DNA of 64,000 bases, from NCBI RefSeq assembly GCF_026686735.1, contig NZ_CP113432.1:5693001-5757000 (forward strand), in the 5' to 3' direction. Below, one piece after another: positions 8,496 through 18,726 of this stretch (position 1 is its first letter; the number at the start of each line of letters is the position of its first letter). Source of the DNA: Pseudomonas triclosanedens (GTDB lineage: Bacteria; Pseudomonadota; Gammaproteobacteria; Pseudomonadales; Pseudomonadaceae). A program made the translations under genes and the position numbers. The notes under the pieces were generated by a model, which worked only from the letters and a program-made list of their open reading frames with translations, did no database searches and had not been told where the DNA came from.

Positions 8496-9104
8496 TCAGA
8501 AACGTGATCCGGGTTCCGTGAGGAACTGCGTTTCCTCGTCGCTGGACTCACGGCCGAGGATGGCGTTGCGATGGGGGAAGCGGCCGAAACGGGCGATCAC
8601 TGCGCGGTGCTTCTCGGCATAGGCGAGGAAACCGGCGAACAGAACCTTCTCGGCAGCGCTGGATTCGGCTTGCAGCTCGCCGAACAGGCGCACGGCCTCA
8701 TGCTGGCTGGCGATGTCTTCGGCGTGCTCCAACACCAGGTAGACGAAGACCCGCTCGATGCGCGGCAACTGGCGGTCGAGCCCCGCCGCCAGGCCCTCGC
8801 GCACCAGGCGCTGGGCACGGGCGTCACCGGCATAGGCGCGCGGCGTGTCACGGAAGATCATCCGCGGCAACTGGTCGAGCAGCAGGATCAGCGCCAGCCA
8901 GCTTTGCGGCGTCCCGGCCCAATCGTCGAGAGCACCATCCAGCGCCTGGCGAACCAGGCCGCCGAACCGGTTGTCGGTATCGACGTCCTGGCAGGCACTC
9001 TTGCCGAACCACAGCGAGTTGCGCTGCTTCGAGACTTCGAGCGCGTCGAGGGCGCTGCCGAACCACCAGTCCAGCAACGCCTGCCATTGGACCCGTGGGG
9101 CCAT
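8496..9104 (-). CDS. DUF924 family protein
   Basis: 202 residues of the DUF924 (alpha-helical, TPR-like) family: WWFG near the start, WFGKSACQDVDTDNRFG, LALILLLDQLPRMIFRDTPRAYAGDARAQ, and the end RFGRFPHRNAILGRESSDEE. No reaction is established for the family. Its ATG shares one base with the fbp stop (TGATG), so it is translationally coupled to fbp; an in-frame TTG three bases earlier is an alternative start. Confidence 0.88.
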   Translation of the reverse strand: MAPRVQWQALLDWWFGSALDALEVSKQRNSLWFGKSACQDVDTDNRFGGLVRQALDGALDDWAGTPQSWLALILLLDQLPRMIFRDTPRAYAGDARAQRLVREGLAAGLDRQLPRIERVFVYLVLEHAEDIASQHEAVRLFGELQAESSAAEKVLFAGFLAYAEKHRAVIARFGRFPHRNAILGRESSDEETQFLTEPGSRF

Positions 9105-10117
9105 CAACCTTCCTTGTGGTAGGCGGTGGCGCGCTCGACTTCTTCCTTGGAGCCGAGGAACACGGCGACGCGCTGGTGCAGGTTCTCGGGCTGGATGTCG
9201 AGGATGCGCTGATGGCCGTTGGTGGCAGCGCCGCCAGCCTGTTCGATGATGAAGGACATCGGGTTGGCTTCGTACATCAGGCGCAGCTTGCCGGGCTTCT
9301 CGGGCTCGCGGGAGTCGCGCGGGTACATGAACACGCCGCCACGGGTCAGGATGCGATGCACATCGGCCACCATCGAAGCGATCCAGCGCATGTTGTAGTT
9401 CTTGCCCAGCGGGCCTTCCTTGCCAGCCAGCAGCTCGCTGACGTAGCGCTTCACAGGGGCTTCCCAGTGGCGCTCGTTGGACATGTTGATGGCGAATTCG
9501 GCGGTGCTGGTGGGAACGGTGATGTTCTCGTGGGTCAGCACGAAACTGCCCAGCTCGCGGTCCAGGGTGAAGCCCTTCACTCCGTTGCCCAGGGTCAGGA
9601 TCAGCATGGTCTGCGGGCCATAGATGGCGTAGCCCGCGGCAACCTGGGTGGTGCCCGGCTGGAGGAAGGCTTCCTCACGCAGGCTGTCGTTCTGGCTCAG
9701 GTACTCGGTGGGGCAACGCAGCACGGAGAAGATGGTGCCAACCGAGACGTTGACGTCGATGTTGGAGGAACCATCCAGCGGATCGAAGACCAGCAGGTAG
9801 GCGCCCTTGGGGTACTTGCCCGGGATCTGGTAGGGGTGATCCATTTCCTCGGACGCCATGCCGGCCAGGTTGCCGGCCCACTCGTTGGCTTCCAGGAGGA
9901 TTTCGTTGGAGATCACGTCCAGCTTCTTCTGCACTTCGCCCTGGACGTTCTCCGTGCCCATGCTGCCCAGTACGCCACCCAGGGCGCCCTTGGAGACGGC
10001 ATGGCTGATTTCCTTGCAGGCGCGCGCTACCACCTCGACGAGGAAGCGCAGGTCGGCCGGGGTGTTGTGACTGCGGGTCTGCTCGATCAGATAGCGGCTG
10101 AGGGTAACGCGGGACAT
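9104..10117 (-). CDS. fbp: Fructose-1,6-bisphosphatase class I
   Basis: 337 residues. Fbp hydrolyses fructose 1,6-bisphosphate to fructose 6-phosphate, the committed step of gluconeogenesis, important in pseudomonads growing on organic acids. The Mg-binding motif [12 protein letters not shown] is clear, with upstream [22 protein letters not shown] and the C-terminal [17 protein letters not shown]. It is followed by the overlapping DUF924 gene. Confidence 0.96.
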   Translation of the reverse strand: MSRVTLSRYLIEQTRSHNTPADLRFLVEVVARACKEISHAVSKGALGGVLGSMGTENVQGEVQKKLDVISNEILLEANEWAGNLAGMASEEMDHPYQIPGKYPKGAYLLVFDPLDGSSNIDVNVSVGTIFSVLRCPTEYLSQNDSLREEAFLQPGTTQVAAGYAIYGPQTMLILTLGNGVKGFTLDRELGSFVLTHENITVPTSTAEFAINMSNERHWEAPVKRYVSELLAGKEGPLGKNYNMRWIASMVADVHRILTRGGVFMYPRDSREPEKPGKLRLMYEANPMSFIIEQAGGAATNGHQRILDIQPENLHQRVAVFLGSKEEVERATAYHKEG

Positions 10118-10264
10118 GAAAGGCTCCAGGGGAGAAGGTAGAAAAAATCAGGGCGCATTCTAGCGTGGAATCCGTCGTGACGCCTCCTGTGCGCAAGCGC
10201 CACCGAGTGCTTGGAGGCCGCCAGCCACGGGCAGTTCCCTTCCGCGTCCAGCGCGCCGCGACCT

Positions 10265-10795
10265 TCAGCCGCGTCCCATCTCGCCGTTGAGGTCGGCCTG
10301 GACGATCTCCACCCAGTAGCCATCGGGGTCGGCGATGAAGGCGACGTTCTTCATCCCGCGCTCCAGCGGCTTGATGAACGGTACGCCCAGGGCCTCGAAA
10401 CGGGCGCAGGCGGCCTGGATGTCCGGCACGCTGAAGCAGATATGGCCGAAGCCGCGCGGTTCGCTGTTGCCGTTGTGGTACTGGCTGTCGCCGGATTCGG
10501 TTCCCCAGTTGTGGGTCAGCTCCAGCACAGATTCGCGGCCGAAGGTGTAGCGCTGGCGCTCGCCGGTATCCTCGGGCACTTCACGGCCCCTGGTGTGGGC
10601 GAGGAAGTACAGGGAGAAGCGACCCTCTTCGAAATCCAGGCGACGCAGCAGGCGCATGCCGAGTACACGGGTGTAGAAGTCCAGCGATGGCTCCGGGTTC
10701 TTCACCCGCAGCATGGTGTGGTTGAACACGTAGTCCTGGGTGACGGCTTCCGGCTCGATGCATACGCCGGGCTGGAGTTCGGTGGTGAAGGTCAT
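10265..10795 (-). CDS. gloA: Lactoylglutathione lyase (glyoxalase I)
   Basis: 176 residues. It isomerises the methylglyoxal-glutathione hemithioacetal to S-lactoylglutathione. One glyoxalase domain with paired beta-alpha-beta3 modules is visible: FNHTMLRVKNPEPSLDFYTRVLGM, ELTHNWGTE, GFGHICFSVPD and NVAFIADPDGYWVEIVQ, containing the metal ligands His, Glu, His and Glu. The length fits the longer GloA type of P. aeruginosa (which has several paralogues). Confidence 0.93.
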   Translation of the reverse strand: MTFTTELQPGVCIEPEAVTQDYVFNHTMLRVKNPEPSLDFYTRVLGMRLLRRLDFEEGRFSLYFLAHTRGREVPEDTGERQRYTFGRESVLELTHNWGTESGDSQYHNGNSEPRGFGHICFSVPDIQAACARFEALGVPFIKPLERGMKNVAFIADPDGYWVEIVQADLNGEMGRG

Positions 10796-11040
10796 GGCGG
10801 ATCCTCGTGAAACGGACCGGCAGTCTAAAAGCGCAAGGGCCTGGCGGGGTAACAGCGGGGTATTACGGGCTGTCGTCTCGCAGGAGTGACGGCGGCTCGC
10901 GCCTTCAGCTTGTTCGTCCTCCGCAGACTCCGGTCTGGTATAACTCCGCGAAGACTGGCGGCGCGGCGATCATGGCGCTAGCGGCTCCGACTCAGCTTGC
11001 AAGGCAAAGGATTTCTCGTGGAGCAAAGGGAGACAGGCAG

Positions 11041-11346
11041 GTGCTGGACTTCATATTTGTCATGACGCCGTTCTTCCTGGCTGTCTGGCTTGTCCTCAAG
11101 GACTCGCCCGACCTTTTGTTGCCAAGCAGAAACGACCCCGTCTGGGCGAAGTTCGCCGGGTTGAGCTTCATCCTGTTTGGAGCCTCGATGTTTCTCCGCC
11201 TGGCACTTCTTGGCAGGCAGTTGCCCGCCGGCAAATACACCATGCGCCTGATGACGACAGGTCAGACCCTGGGGTTCTGCCTGTTCATGGTGGCAATCGG
11301 TGCCCTTGTCCTGTTCGCTCACAAGCTTTCCTCGAAGAGACGATAG
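11041..11346 (+). CDS. Small inner-membrane protein, function unknown
   Basis: 101 residues from a GTG preceded by AAAGGGAG. Three hydrophobic segments are visible: FIFVMTPFFLAVWLVL, FAGLSFILFGASMFLRLALL and FCLFMVAIGALVLFA, ending in a basic tail (KLSSKRR). An in-frame ATG at 10972 would add 23 basic residues but has a poorer ribosome site. It sits alone between gloA and estA; no family is recognised. Confidence 0.6.
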   Translation: MLDFIFVMTPFFLAVWLVLKDSPDLLLPSRNDPVWAKFAGLSFILFGASMFLRLALLGRQLPAGKYTMRLMTTGQTLGFCLFMVAIGALVLFAHKLSSKRR

Positions 11347-11410
11347 GGCGGCAAGTCGTATCCTCAGGTACGCCGCCGCCCCTCTTATCCCTCGCGAAAA
11401 GACCTGGAGA

Positions 11411-11444
11411 GATGGGTAATGCCTGACTCCAGGCCTTGCCCATC
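11411..11444. terminator. Possible terminator of estA
   Basis: An imperfect inverted repeat (GATGGGTAATGCCT ... AGGCCTTGCCCATC, loop GACTCC) lies just past the estA stop codon. It has no clear T-tract, so it may be an mRNA 3' end hairpin rather than an intrinsic terminator. Confidence 0.45.
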
Positions 11445-11456
11445 CTCCCGTACCGA

Positions 11457-13364
11457 TCAGAAGTCCAGGCTCAGCGCCAGGCTCACACCCTGTTGCAGGT
11501 CGTCATCGCTGCGATGCGCGCTGTAACCGCCGCGCAACGACAGCTCTGGAGTGAGCTTCTGCGAGAAGCCCAGTGCCAGGCGTTGCAGGTGGCTCTGCGG
11601 GGTGTAGCCCTGCAGGGTGAAGCCGTTGGCCGGCAGGCTGGTGAAGTTCATGCCGATGTTCTGGGTGTCGTCGGCATACTCGCGTTCCACTGCCACCTCA
11701 CCGAACAACTGGGTTTCACTGGACAGGTCCAGCTTGCCCTGCAAGCCCACACCCAGACGGCGGGAATAGCGATTCTGCTCATCGTAGGCGAGCGACGCCG
11801 ACTCGGCGCCATCCTCGCTGTAGCCATCGACCTTGACCCGCGCCCAGTCGGCGCTGACGAACGGCGACAGGTGCCAGTTCTCACCGCCCTGCGCGATGTC
11901 GTAGCCAAGGCGGCCGCTGAAGGCGAGCAAGTTGCCGTCGGTGTCGCCCTTCTCTTCGATGGTCTGATCGATGATGGCGAACTTGCGGTTGGCGTCGTCG
12001 TAGTCGAGGTAGCCACCGGTCACCGACGCATCCGCCCACCAACGGTTCTGCTGGTATTGCACGAACAGGCTGCCGAGATAGCTGTTGAGCTTGTAGTCGG
12101 AGTCTTCCGGGCCCGCCTCCAGCTTCTGCCGGTAGAAGCCGGCGGCGGCGCCGACGCGCCAGGCATCGTCGATGCGGTAGCTGCCACCCAGGGTCAGGTT
12201 GTAGCCGAAGCCATCGCCGTCGGCAGCGCTGTCCTGGTCGTCATAATCCAGATGCTGACCGCCACCGGTGATGAAGCCGCGCCACTGGCCGACGTTCTGC
12301 CAGTTCCCCCAATCCGCCAGCCACTGGCTGCGCAGTTCGTCCTGGTAGGCGTTGTAGGTGCCGATGGCCATTTCCGGCAGCAGCGAGACTTCCCACGGCG
12401 CCGACAGTACCGAGTAGGCGTAATCGGCGATCAGGCGCTGGCCGGCGATGGTCGGGTGCACGCCATCGTTGAAGATCAGCTTGGTCGGATCGGGCGTCGC
12501 ACTGTGGCGGCCGTAGAGCGGGTTCTCCGGGCAACTGTTGCCGCTGAAGCAGGTGCCCACCAGATTGGTGCCGGTAGCCAGGCCGAAGGCGCCTGGATCG
12601 GACAGCACTTCCTTGAACATCAGCGGGATGTTCAGCGGAATGACGTTGGCGCCGGTCGCCGCCAGTTGGGTGGACAGTTGCTCGTTGAAGATGCCGCTGA
12701 GCTGGGTGCCGAAAGGCTGCAGCACAGTGCCGTTGGTAGCCGGAGTCAGCCCCAGGTCAGGCAGCAGCCAGACCATAATGTAGCGCGCACCGGCGTGATT
12801 CAGAGCCTGGACGCTGTCCACCAGGCGCCCGGCAGCAGCACCGGCGCTGGCCGCGTCGAGGATTTTCCCCTGAAGGAAGTCGTTGCCGCCGCCAGTGAGG
12901 TAATAGAGCGCGTTCGGGTCGGCACGGCGCCCTACCAGATATCCGTCACGGCTGCGGGTACTGCCGCTGGCGCTGACCACCGAGCCGCCCGGCGCGGTGA
13001 TGGAGTCGTATATCTGGTCGGTACGGTAGCCACCCACTGCCCAGTTGTTGCCGTCCTGTGTACCGGCGACCAGTGAGGTAGAGGGATTGAGGTCGCTGGA
13101 GGCGATGCCCAGCTTGCTGCCGAGAAGCATCGGCGCCGTCGGGCCGAAAACCTCGCCGCTGCCGTCCAGGTAGGTCGGGCCGATGCGATTGGTGAAGCGC
13201 GTGGTCGCGCCGGCCGGACCACCGGCGTCGGGGAACTGGCCCGAGTCGCTCAGGCTGTCGCCGAACACAACCATTGTCGAATAGGGCGAGGGGGCCGCCG
13301 CAGCCTGCGAAGCAATTGCCAGTACGCAAGCCGCCGCCAGCGGGGTGAGCGCCTGTCTGATCAT
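11457..13364 (-). CDS. estA: Autotransporter GDSL esterase EstA
   Basis: 635 residues. A signal peptide (residues 1-24) precedes a GDSL passenger domain ([11 protein letters not shown], nucleophile Ser37; GGGNDFLQG; catalytic pair near [12 protein letters not shown]), then a C-terminal 12-strand beta-barrel from about residue 350 that ends in the OMP signature LALSLDF. EstA displays its lipase/esterase domain on the cell surface and in P. aeruginosa is needed for rhamnolipid production, motility and biofilm. It is monocistronic. Confidence 0.94.
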   Translation of the reverse strand: MIRQALTPLAAACVLAIASQAAAAPSPYSTMVVFGDSLSDSGQFPDAGGPAGATTRFTNRIGPTYLDGSGEVFGPTAPMLLGSKLGIASSDLNPSTSLVAGTQDGNNWAVGGYRTDQIYDSITAPGGSVVSASGSTRSRDGYLVGRRADPNALYYLTGGGNDFLQGKILDAASAGAAAGRLVDSVQALNHAGARYIMVWLLPDLGLTPATNGTVLQPFGTQLSGIFNEQLSTQLAATGANVIPLNIPLMFKEVLSDPGAFGLATGTNLVGTCFSGNSCPENPLYGRHSATPDPTKLIFNDGVHPTIAGQRLIADYAYSVLSAPWEVSLLPEMAIGTYNAYQDELRSQWLADWGNWQNVGQWRGFITGGGQHLDYDDQDSAADGDGFGYNLTLGGSYRIDDAWRVGAAAGFYRQKLEAGPEDSDYKLNSYLGSLFVQYQQNRWWADASVTGGYLDYDDANRKFAIIDQTIEEKGDTDGNLLAFSGRLGYDIAQGGENWHLSPFVSADWARVKVDGYSEDGAESASLAYDEQNRYSRRLGVGLQGKLDLSSETQLFGEVAVEREYADDTQNIGMNFTSLPANGFTLQGYTPQSHLQRLALGFSQKLTPELSLRGGYSAHRSDDDLQQGVSLALSLDF

Positions 13365-13468
13365 TCTGCTACTCCGTGCTTGTTTTTATTGGGTGGTCAG
13401 AACGCCATGACAGTAGCAGAGTTTGCCCGCGCAGCACCCCTATCCTGCCGCCATGTTCGTGAAACCGG

Positions 13469-14830
13469 TCAACCCTGCTGCCGATCGCCGCGCAGCAGAC
13501 TCACCGCCATCAGCCCCAGCAGGGCAACACCGGCCAGCAGTAGCGCCCAAAGGCCGTAGCGTTTCCAGCGCCCATCGGACTTCGCCTCCACCGTGGGAGC
13601 AGCCGCGTTCCGCGTCTGTAGCGCGCCCTTGAGGCGCGCTTCGCCCATACCCGAAAGGCGCTTGGCGTCGAAGCCGGGCACCAGGGTGCCCAGCGGCAGG
13701 CTGCCATCGGCGACCGCGGTGCTGCCAATCGCCAGTTGATAGGGCTCGCCACCCCGCGCGAGGAACACCACCTCGGTGGCACGCACGCCCACGCTGAGGT
13801 TCGCCGTCAAACCACCCAGCCCGCCGCCACGGGAGTCCGGCTGCAGGCGCAACTGGCTGACCGCCGTACCCGGCAGCGTCAGTTCCTCCTGGGTGATCTC
13901 ACCGCCCTCTCCCGGCAGGCGATAGAGCACGCCGCGGGCCAGCGGCGTCCACTGCACATTGCCGTCGCGGCGGCCGGAGAGCATCACCGGCGCCAGCGTG
14001 TTCGCCTGCTCCAGCGGAATCCGCACCCGCTCCACCGGCAGCGCCAGCGGCAGACTCCAACTGAATTCGCCCTGTGCGCCAGCCTTGGCCGCCAGCGGCT
14101 CCGACCACAGCATCGGAATCGGGCCGGTGCTGCTGCGGCTGCCGCTCAGGGTCGCGCCAACCAGTTGCGCGGCCTGTTCCGGCGACTCCCACCACAGGCG
14201 CAGGTAGCGCGCCGACTCGCCAGGCAACGCAATGTCGTTCTGCTCGATGCGCTGGCCGTTGAAATCCAGCCGCGCCAATTGCCCCTCGCCCAGCGAGCGC
14301 CAGTGTTCCAGATCGTCACTGGCCTCGATGCGCAGACGCTGGAAGCCATCGGCATCAGCCGTCCAGTCGAGTTGCAGGCGATCCAGCGGCAGGTCACCCG
14401 CGCCGGTTTCCAGCAACCAGCCACGCAGGACTTCCTGCTTGTCTGGCGCAGGCGCAGCCGGGGTGATTTCCAGAATGGTGCCCGCGGTGCTGCGCACCAC
14501 TTTCACGCTATCCGCCGCAGCACTGCCACTGCGCCCCCGCAGCGGGAAGATGCGCGCCTGCACCTCGCTGCGCACCAGCTTCTCGCTGGCGGAGGTCGTG
14601 CGCAGGCTGTAGGGCAGCGCCTCGCCGTCGGCATTGAACACCCGCAGGTCGCGCAGGTCGCCATTGCGGGCGGCGAAGAGCACGTCGATGGGCAGTTGCA
14701 GGCGATACCACGGACCGTTGCCGGAGACCTCCAGTGGCACCCGGCTGGCGAAGTCCGCCGGTGTTGGCGAGGCGACCGCAAGGCCGGAGAGCAGGCATCC
14801 AGCCAGCAGGGCTAGGGGGTTCAGCTTCAT
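13469..14830 (-). CDS. DUF3999 family envelope protein
   Basis: 453 residues. A signal peptide (LLAGCLLSGLAVASP) starts at the ATG at 14830; a long beta-rich region follows, including a coagulation-factor-like stretch (DGFQRLRIEASDDLEHWRSLGEGQLARLDFNGQRIEQNDI), and a single C-terminal membrane helix (YGLWALLLAGVALLGLMAVSLL) with a basic end. It matches the DUF3999 family, of unknown function. Its ATG overlaps the stop of the DUF2339 gene by four bases, so the two are coupled. A much longer open frame reaching 15955 is a shadow inside the upstream gene. Confidence 0.85.
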   Translation of the reverse strand: MKLNPLALLAGCLLSGLAVASPTPADFASRVPLEVSGNGPWYRLQLPIDVLFAARNGDLRDLRVFNADGEALPYSLRTTSASEKLVRSEVQARIFPLRGRSGSAAADSVKVVRSTAGTILEITPAAPAPDKQEVLRGWLLETGAGDLPLDRLQLDWTADADGFQRLRIEASDDLEHWRSLGEGQLARLDFNGQRIEQNDIALPGESARYLRLWWESPEQAAQLVGATLSGSRSSTGPIPMLWSEPLAAKAGAQGEFSWSLPLALPVERVRIPLEQANTLAPVMLSGRRDGNVQWTPLARGVLYRLPGEGGEITQEELTLPGTAVSQLRLQPDSRGGGLGGLTANLSVGVRATEVVFLARGGEPYQLAIGSTAVADGSLPLGTLVPGFDAKRLSGMGEARLKGALQTRNAAAPTVEAKSDGRWKRYGLWALLLAGVALLGLMAVSLLRGDRQQG

Positions 14831-17800
14831 GCGGAAGGTTGCTCCTGTTCCGATTCGGTGGCCGGCCGACGGGGTGGCATCGGCGCGAAATAGCCGACGA
14901 TCAGCATGAGCACGCCGACGCCGATGAAGGAAATAATGCGCTCCAGCCCACCGCTGTTGCTGCGGTCGACGAGGAGCAGCTTGATCACCACGACCACCAG
15001 CAGGACTACGCCAACCAGCCAGAAATCCCGGCGTCCGCGCAAATGGCCGGCGATCATCAGCCCCAGCGCGATCAGCGCCCAGACGATGGACAACCCGGCC
15101 TGCACCAGCATCGAGTCGCGCAGCGAGTCGAGCTCGAACGGCACGCCGCCCCAATGGTGCGCGGTACGGCAGACCGCCAGGGTTAGCAGGGCGAACAGCG
15201 AAGCTCCCAGCACCGCCTGCACCGGCAGGCGCAGACGGTTCTCCGGCAAGCCCAACTGCGGCAGGCCCAGGCGCGTCCACTGGAAGATCGCCGCCAGCAC
15301 GATCAGCATGCCCAGCTCCAGCGGGTTGAGCAGCGGCAGGTACGGCAGCGGTTCGGCCGAGCCGTCGCTGAACAGGTTGACCAGCCAGAACCAGCCGAGC
15401 AGGACCGCCGCCACCGGCACGGCCGCGATGGCACGGTACTCGCGCGTATAGGCCGCCACCGGCCAGGGCAGGCGCGGGACGCCGCCCATCAGGATCAGGT
15501 AGAGGCTCGGCACCAGCGCCCAGCCCAGCCAGCGCCAGGCGTTGTAGTGCTCGGCCAGGGCGAAGAACAGGTAGCGCAACTCCAGCGCCAGCACGCCGAG
15601 AATCAACCAGCAGCCCAGGACATGCGCCGCTCGCACGGCAATGGAGGGCAGCAGCGAATCGAGCCGACGCATCGCCAGCAGGTGCACCGCGAACACTGCC
15701 GTCCAGCCCAGCCAACCCAGTTGCGCCAACGGGTGGTATTCCAGGCTCCAGGCACTCGCCAGGGCGGCGATGGCCAGCGGCAGCAGGGCCAGGCACAGCA
15801 AGGCCAGCGCGCGCCACTGCTCGCGCAGGGCGAGCAGCGCCCAGAGCGCCACGCTGACCGCCGCCGCCAGCAGCGCCACGTGCTCGCGCAGACCGGCCGG
15901 GACGAAGCGTGCGATCTCCCACACCGCGGTCAGCGCCCACCAGCCGGCGCCCCATACCAGCAACAGTTGCGACAAGCGCTCCAGGTCAAGCCCGCCCACG
16001 GCCAGCGTGCGCTCCCGGGCGCTGGCGCGGTGCAGTCGCCAGGCACCGGCCAGGGCGGCCAACGCCAGCACCGCCGGCGTCCAGAAACCCATGTGCGCCA
16101 GCGGCTTCAAACCCTCGCCGGGCAGGTCGCCAAACAGTGTCGAACCGCCCAACAGGAAGGCGCCGGCACCGATCACCTGCAGCGCCAGGCCGAAGATGAA
16201 CGCAGTACGCTGCTGCAACTGCAGGCTCAACCAGAGGATAAGCAGGCCGCTGCCACCCCACACCGCCGCCGCGGTACGCCACGGCAGCACGAAGAGCACG
16301 GCGAGGTTGACGAAGACCAGCCCCAGCAGCAGGACCACGGTGAGGCCCAGCATCAGCCGGCGATCATCGCGCACCATCGAATCGCGCGCGGCGATGAGCA
16401 TGCCGGCGATCAGCGCCAGTCCCACCAGCGAGGCGGTCACCAGTCCGCGCCAGCCGGAACCGAGCACGCTGCCTCCGGCTTCGGCGCCGTGCAGGTTCAG
16501 CAGGAACACCACACCGCCCAGCAACTGCACCGCGAAAGCGCACGCCAGGAAGGTACGCGAGCGCAGGCGCAGACCGGCGAACAGGGTCGCCAGCCCGGCC
16601 AGCGACCAGACGATGACCGTCCCTTCGACACCCAGGCACAGCGGCGCGATGAGATAGAGGAAGGCCAGGCCGAACGCCGCCAGCACCGGGCGGCATGTCG
16701 GCTCCCAGCCGCGCAGCGTCTGCGCCTCGGTACGCCGCAGATTCCAGAAGCTGAACAGCAGCGCCGCGCCGAGCATCAATGCGCCCAGCGGCGCACCTTC
16801 GAGCAGGTGGACGGACTGCGGGTCGATGCGCAGGCCGGCGAGGAACGCCAGCGCCGCACCCGCCTGCAACAGCAGCGCGAAGATGCGCGCCAGCGGCCGC
16901 TGCTGGCGCAGGCCGAGCCAGTAGATGCCGGCACCCTCCACCGCCCAGGCGGCAGACGTCCAGCGAGCATCGAGACCCAGCGGAATCGCCAGGGTGCCGA
17001 ACACCACCCCCAGCGCCAGGCACGTTTCCACCAGCAGCAGAGCTCTGCCGGCAGTACGGCCAGCCAGCAGGCGCGCAAGAATCATGTAGAACAGGCCGAT
17101 TGCCAATGCGCTGAACGCGGGGCCGAACTCCAGATGGCGGATCACCGCGTACTGCAGACCGAAGCCGACTAGCGGTGTGCCGAACAGTACGGTGCCGTCG
17201 ACGTAGTCGGTCTGCCGCGCTGACCAGCGCAGTAGTGCTTCGCGCGTGTCGTCGCGGGGCGTACCGGTCGCTTCGCGCAGACGGCGGCGGGCGAACAGCA
17301 GGCCGATGGCGACGTAGGTGAGGAAGAACAGGATCAGGAACGGCTCGGTGCTGGCGAACAGTTCCGGAATGTAGGAACGCAGCCCCCAGGCAAGGCCGAT
17401 GCCGAAGGTGCCGAAGAAGCCGATCAGATTGAGCATCCGCCACGCCTTGAACCAGGCGATGGCGAAGATGCCGGCGTTGAGCAGGGCGAAATAGCTGAAC
17501 AGCGCAACGTGGTTACCGCCGCCGGACGACGCCAGAATCGGCGCGGCGAAGCCGCCCAGAGCGGCGGCGGCAGCGAGGCCCAGGGCATCCTGGAGAATCG
17601 CCAGAATCGCTGAAAACAGCGTGACCGCCACCAGCAGGATGAAACCCGCGCTCGGATCGATCAGCACTTCGCCGTGGTTCATCGCCGGGTACAGCTTGAT
17701 GCCGGCGAACACCGTCAGGTAGAGCACCGCGATACCAGTGCCCTGCAGGATCAGCGCATAGGCCGTGCGCCGATGGCGCAGCCACCAGCCCAGGCCGAGC

Positions 17801-18507
17801 AGCACCAGTGCCGCCGCAGCGGTACCGATGTAGGGCCCCTGTGGCGGCATGGTCATGCCTTCGGTGGCGTAGCGCAGCAGGAATGCCAGCCCCAGGAACA
17901 GCAGCACCACTCCGACCCGCAGGACGGTATTACCACCGAACAGCCAGCCACGCGCGGCGGCGAAGGCTCGCTCGAACAGAGACGGAGCCGGCGGCTTGCG
18001 CGGCGGCGCCGGCGGCACGCTGGGGGTGATCGGCGGCTCGGTTGCGGGCTCGGCCTGTTCGGCCTGCGCCGGACGGGTTTCCAGAGGTTCGAGGGCGAGA
18101 TCGGACCACTCGATGGTTGGTTCGGCAGCGGTAGCGGGCGGTGGTGCAGGAGCGGGCAGCTCGATATCCCAGTCCAGGGCGGACACATCGCCTTCGGCAG
18201 CCCGTGGCGGCGGGGCGCTGGTGGCTGTCGGCGTGACGGGAATGTCAGGCGGGACGGAGGGCGGCGTCTCCGTGGAACGGCGCTCGACCTGCAGCAGCCG
18301 CTCGTAGAGCGCCTGGGTGCCTTGCTCGAAGCGCGCAGAGAACGCCTTCAGTTCCTTGCGCAGCGCCGCATTCTGCTGCTGCACCATGTGCAGACCGATG
18401 GCCTGCCCCAGCGCAAGGCCGAGAGCCGCGCCCAGTACCGCGCCGGTGATCGACTCGCCTGCGGCGGCACCGATGACGAGACCGACCAGCATGAAGATCC
18501 ATTGCAT
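14827..18507 (-). CDS. DUF2339 multi-spanning membrane protein
   Basis: 1226 residues. A first membrane hairpin (GLVIGAAAGESITGAVLGAALGLALG) is followed by a short coiled coil (QQQNAALRKELKAFSARFEQ), a Pro/Ala-rich linker at about 75-175, and then some two dozen hydrophobic segments to the end. This is the architecture of DUF2339, a predicted inner-membrane protein of unknown function that commonly pairs with DUF3999, as here. The conserved pairing suggests a joint envelope role, possibly cell-surface polymer handling; that is inference. Confidence 0.85.
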   Translation of the reverse strand: MQWIFMLVGLVIGAAAGESITGAVLGAALGLALGQAIGLHMVQQQNAALRKELKAFSARFEQGTQALYERLLQVERRSTETPPSVPPDIPVTPTATSAPPPRAAEGDVSALDWDIELPAPAPPPATAAEPTIEWSDLALEPLETRPAQAEQAEPATEPPITPSVPPAPPRKPPAPSLFERAFAAARGWLFGGNTVLRVGVVLLFLGLAFLLRYATEGMTMPPQGPYIGTAAAALVLLGLGWWLRHRRTAYALILQGTGIAVLYLTVFAGIKLYPAMNHGEVLIDPSAGFILLVAVTLFSAILAILQDALGLAAAAALGGFAAPILASSGGGNHVALFSYFALLNAGIFAIAWFKAWRMLNLIGFFGTFGIGLAWGLRSYIPELFASTEPFLILFFLTYVAIGLLFARRRLREATGTPRDDTREALLRWSARQTDYVDGTVLFGTPLVGFGLQYAVIRHLEFGPAFSALAIGLFYMILARLLAGRTAGRALLLVETCLALGVVFGTLAIPLGLDARWTSAAWAVEGAGIYWLGLRQQRPLARIFALLLQAGAALAFLAGLRIDPQSVHLLEGAPLGALMLGAALLFSFWNLRRTEAQTLRGWEPTCRPVLAAFGLAFLYLIAPLCLGVEGTVIVWSLAGLATLFAGLRLRSRTFLACAFAVQLLGGVVFLLNLHGAEAGGSVLGSGWRGLVTASLVGLALIAGMLIAARDSMVRDDRRLMLGLTVVLLLGLVFVNLAVLFVLPWRTAAAVWGGSGLLILWLSLQLQQRTAFIFGLALQVIGAGAFLLGGSTLFGDLPGEGLKPLAHMGFWTPAVLALAALAGAWRLHRASARERTLAVGGLDLERLSQLLLVWGAGWWALTAVWEIARFVPAGLREHVALLAAAVSVALWALLALREQWRALALLCLALLPLAIAALASAWSLEYHPLAQLGWLGWTAVFAVHLLAMRRLDSLLPSIAVRAAHVLGCWLILGVLALELRYLFFALAEHYNAWRWLGWALVPSLYLILMGGVPRLPWPVAAYTREYRAIAAVPVAAVLLGWFWLVNLFSDGSAEPLPYLPLLNPLELGMLIVLAAIFQWTRLGLPQLGLPENRLRLPVQAVLGASLFALLTLAVCRTAHHWGGVPFELDSLRDSMLVQAGLSIVWALIALGLMIAGHLRGRRDFWLVGVVLLVVVVIKLLLVDRSNSGGLERIISFIGVGVLMLIVGYFAPMPPRRPATESEQEQPSA

Positions 18508-18681
18508 GCGTTCGAATCCTTGATGATCTGTACGAATCCATCCCGGCCCTGACGGGCCCTGCCTGGCAACCGAGTATATCGACAGGGCTCAATAAGGCAC
18601 TGTCCGATCTCACAGGCACGAATACTCTGACGAATAATGAGGAACTTCGGACACAGCCTGCCGTTTTCCATTTCCGAAAAC

Positions 18682-18711
18682 GAAGAAGCCGGGCTAATGC
18701 CCGGCTTCTTC
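18682..18711. terminator. Terminator of typA
   Basis: GAAGAAGCCGGGC, loop TAAT, GCCCGGCTTCTTC is a perfect 13-bp stem directly after the typA stop (minus strand), followed on that strand by GTTTTC. Confidence 0.85.
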
Positions 18712-18726
18712 ATGCGACCGATCGAA

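Noticed and set aside
13469..15955. An 828-codon minus-strand frame
   Set aside because: Its first half is out of frame inside the DUF2339 gene; only the part from 14830 carries the signal peptide and DUF3999 features.
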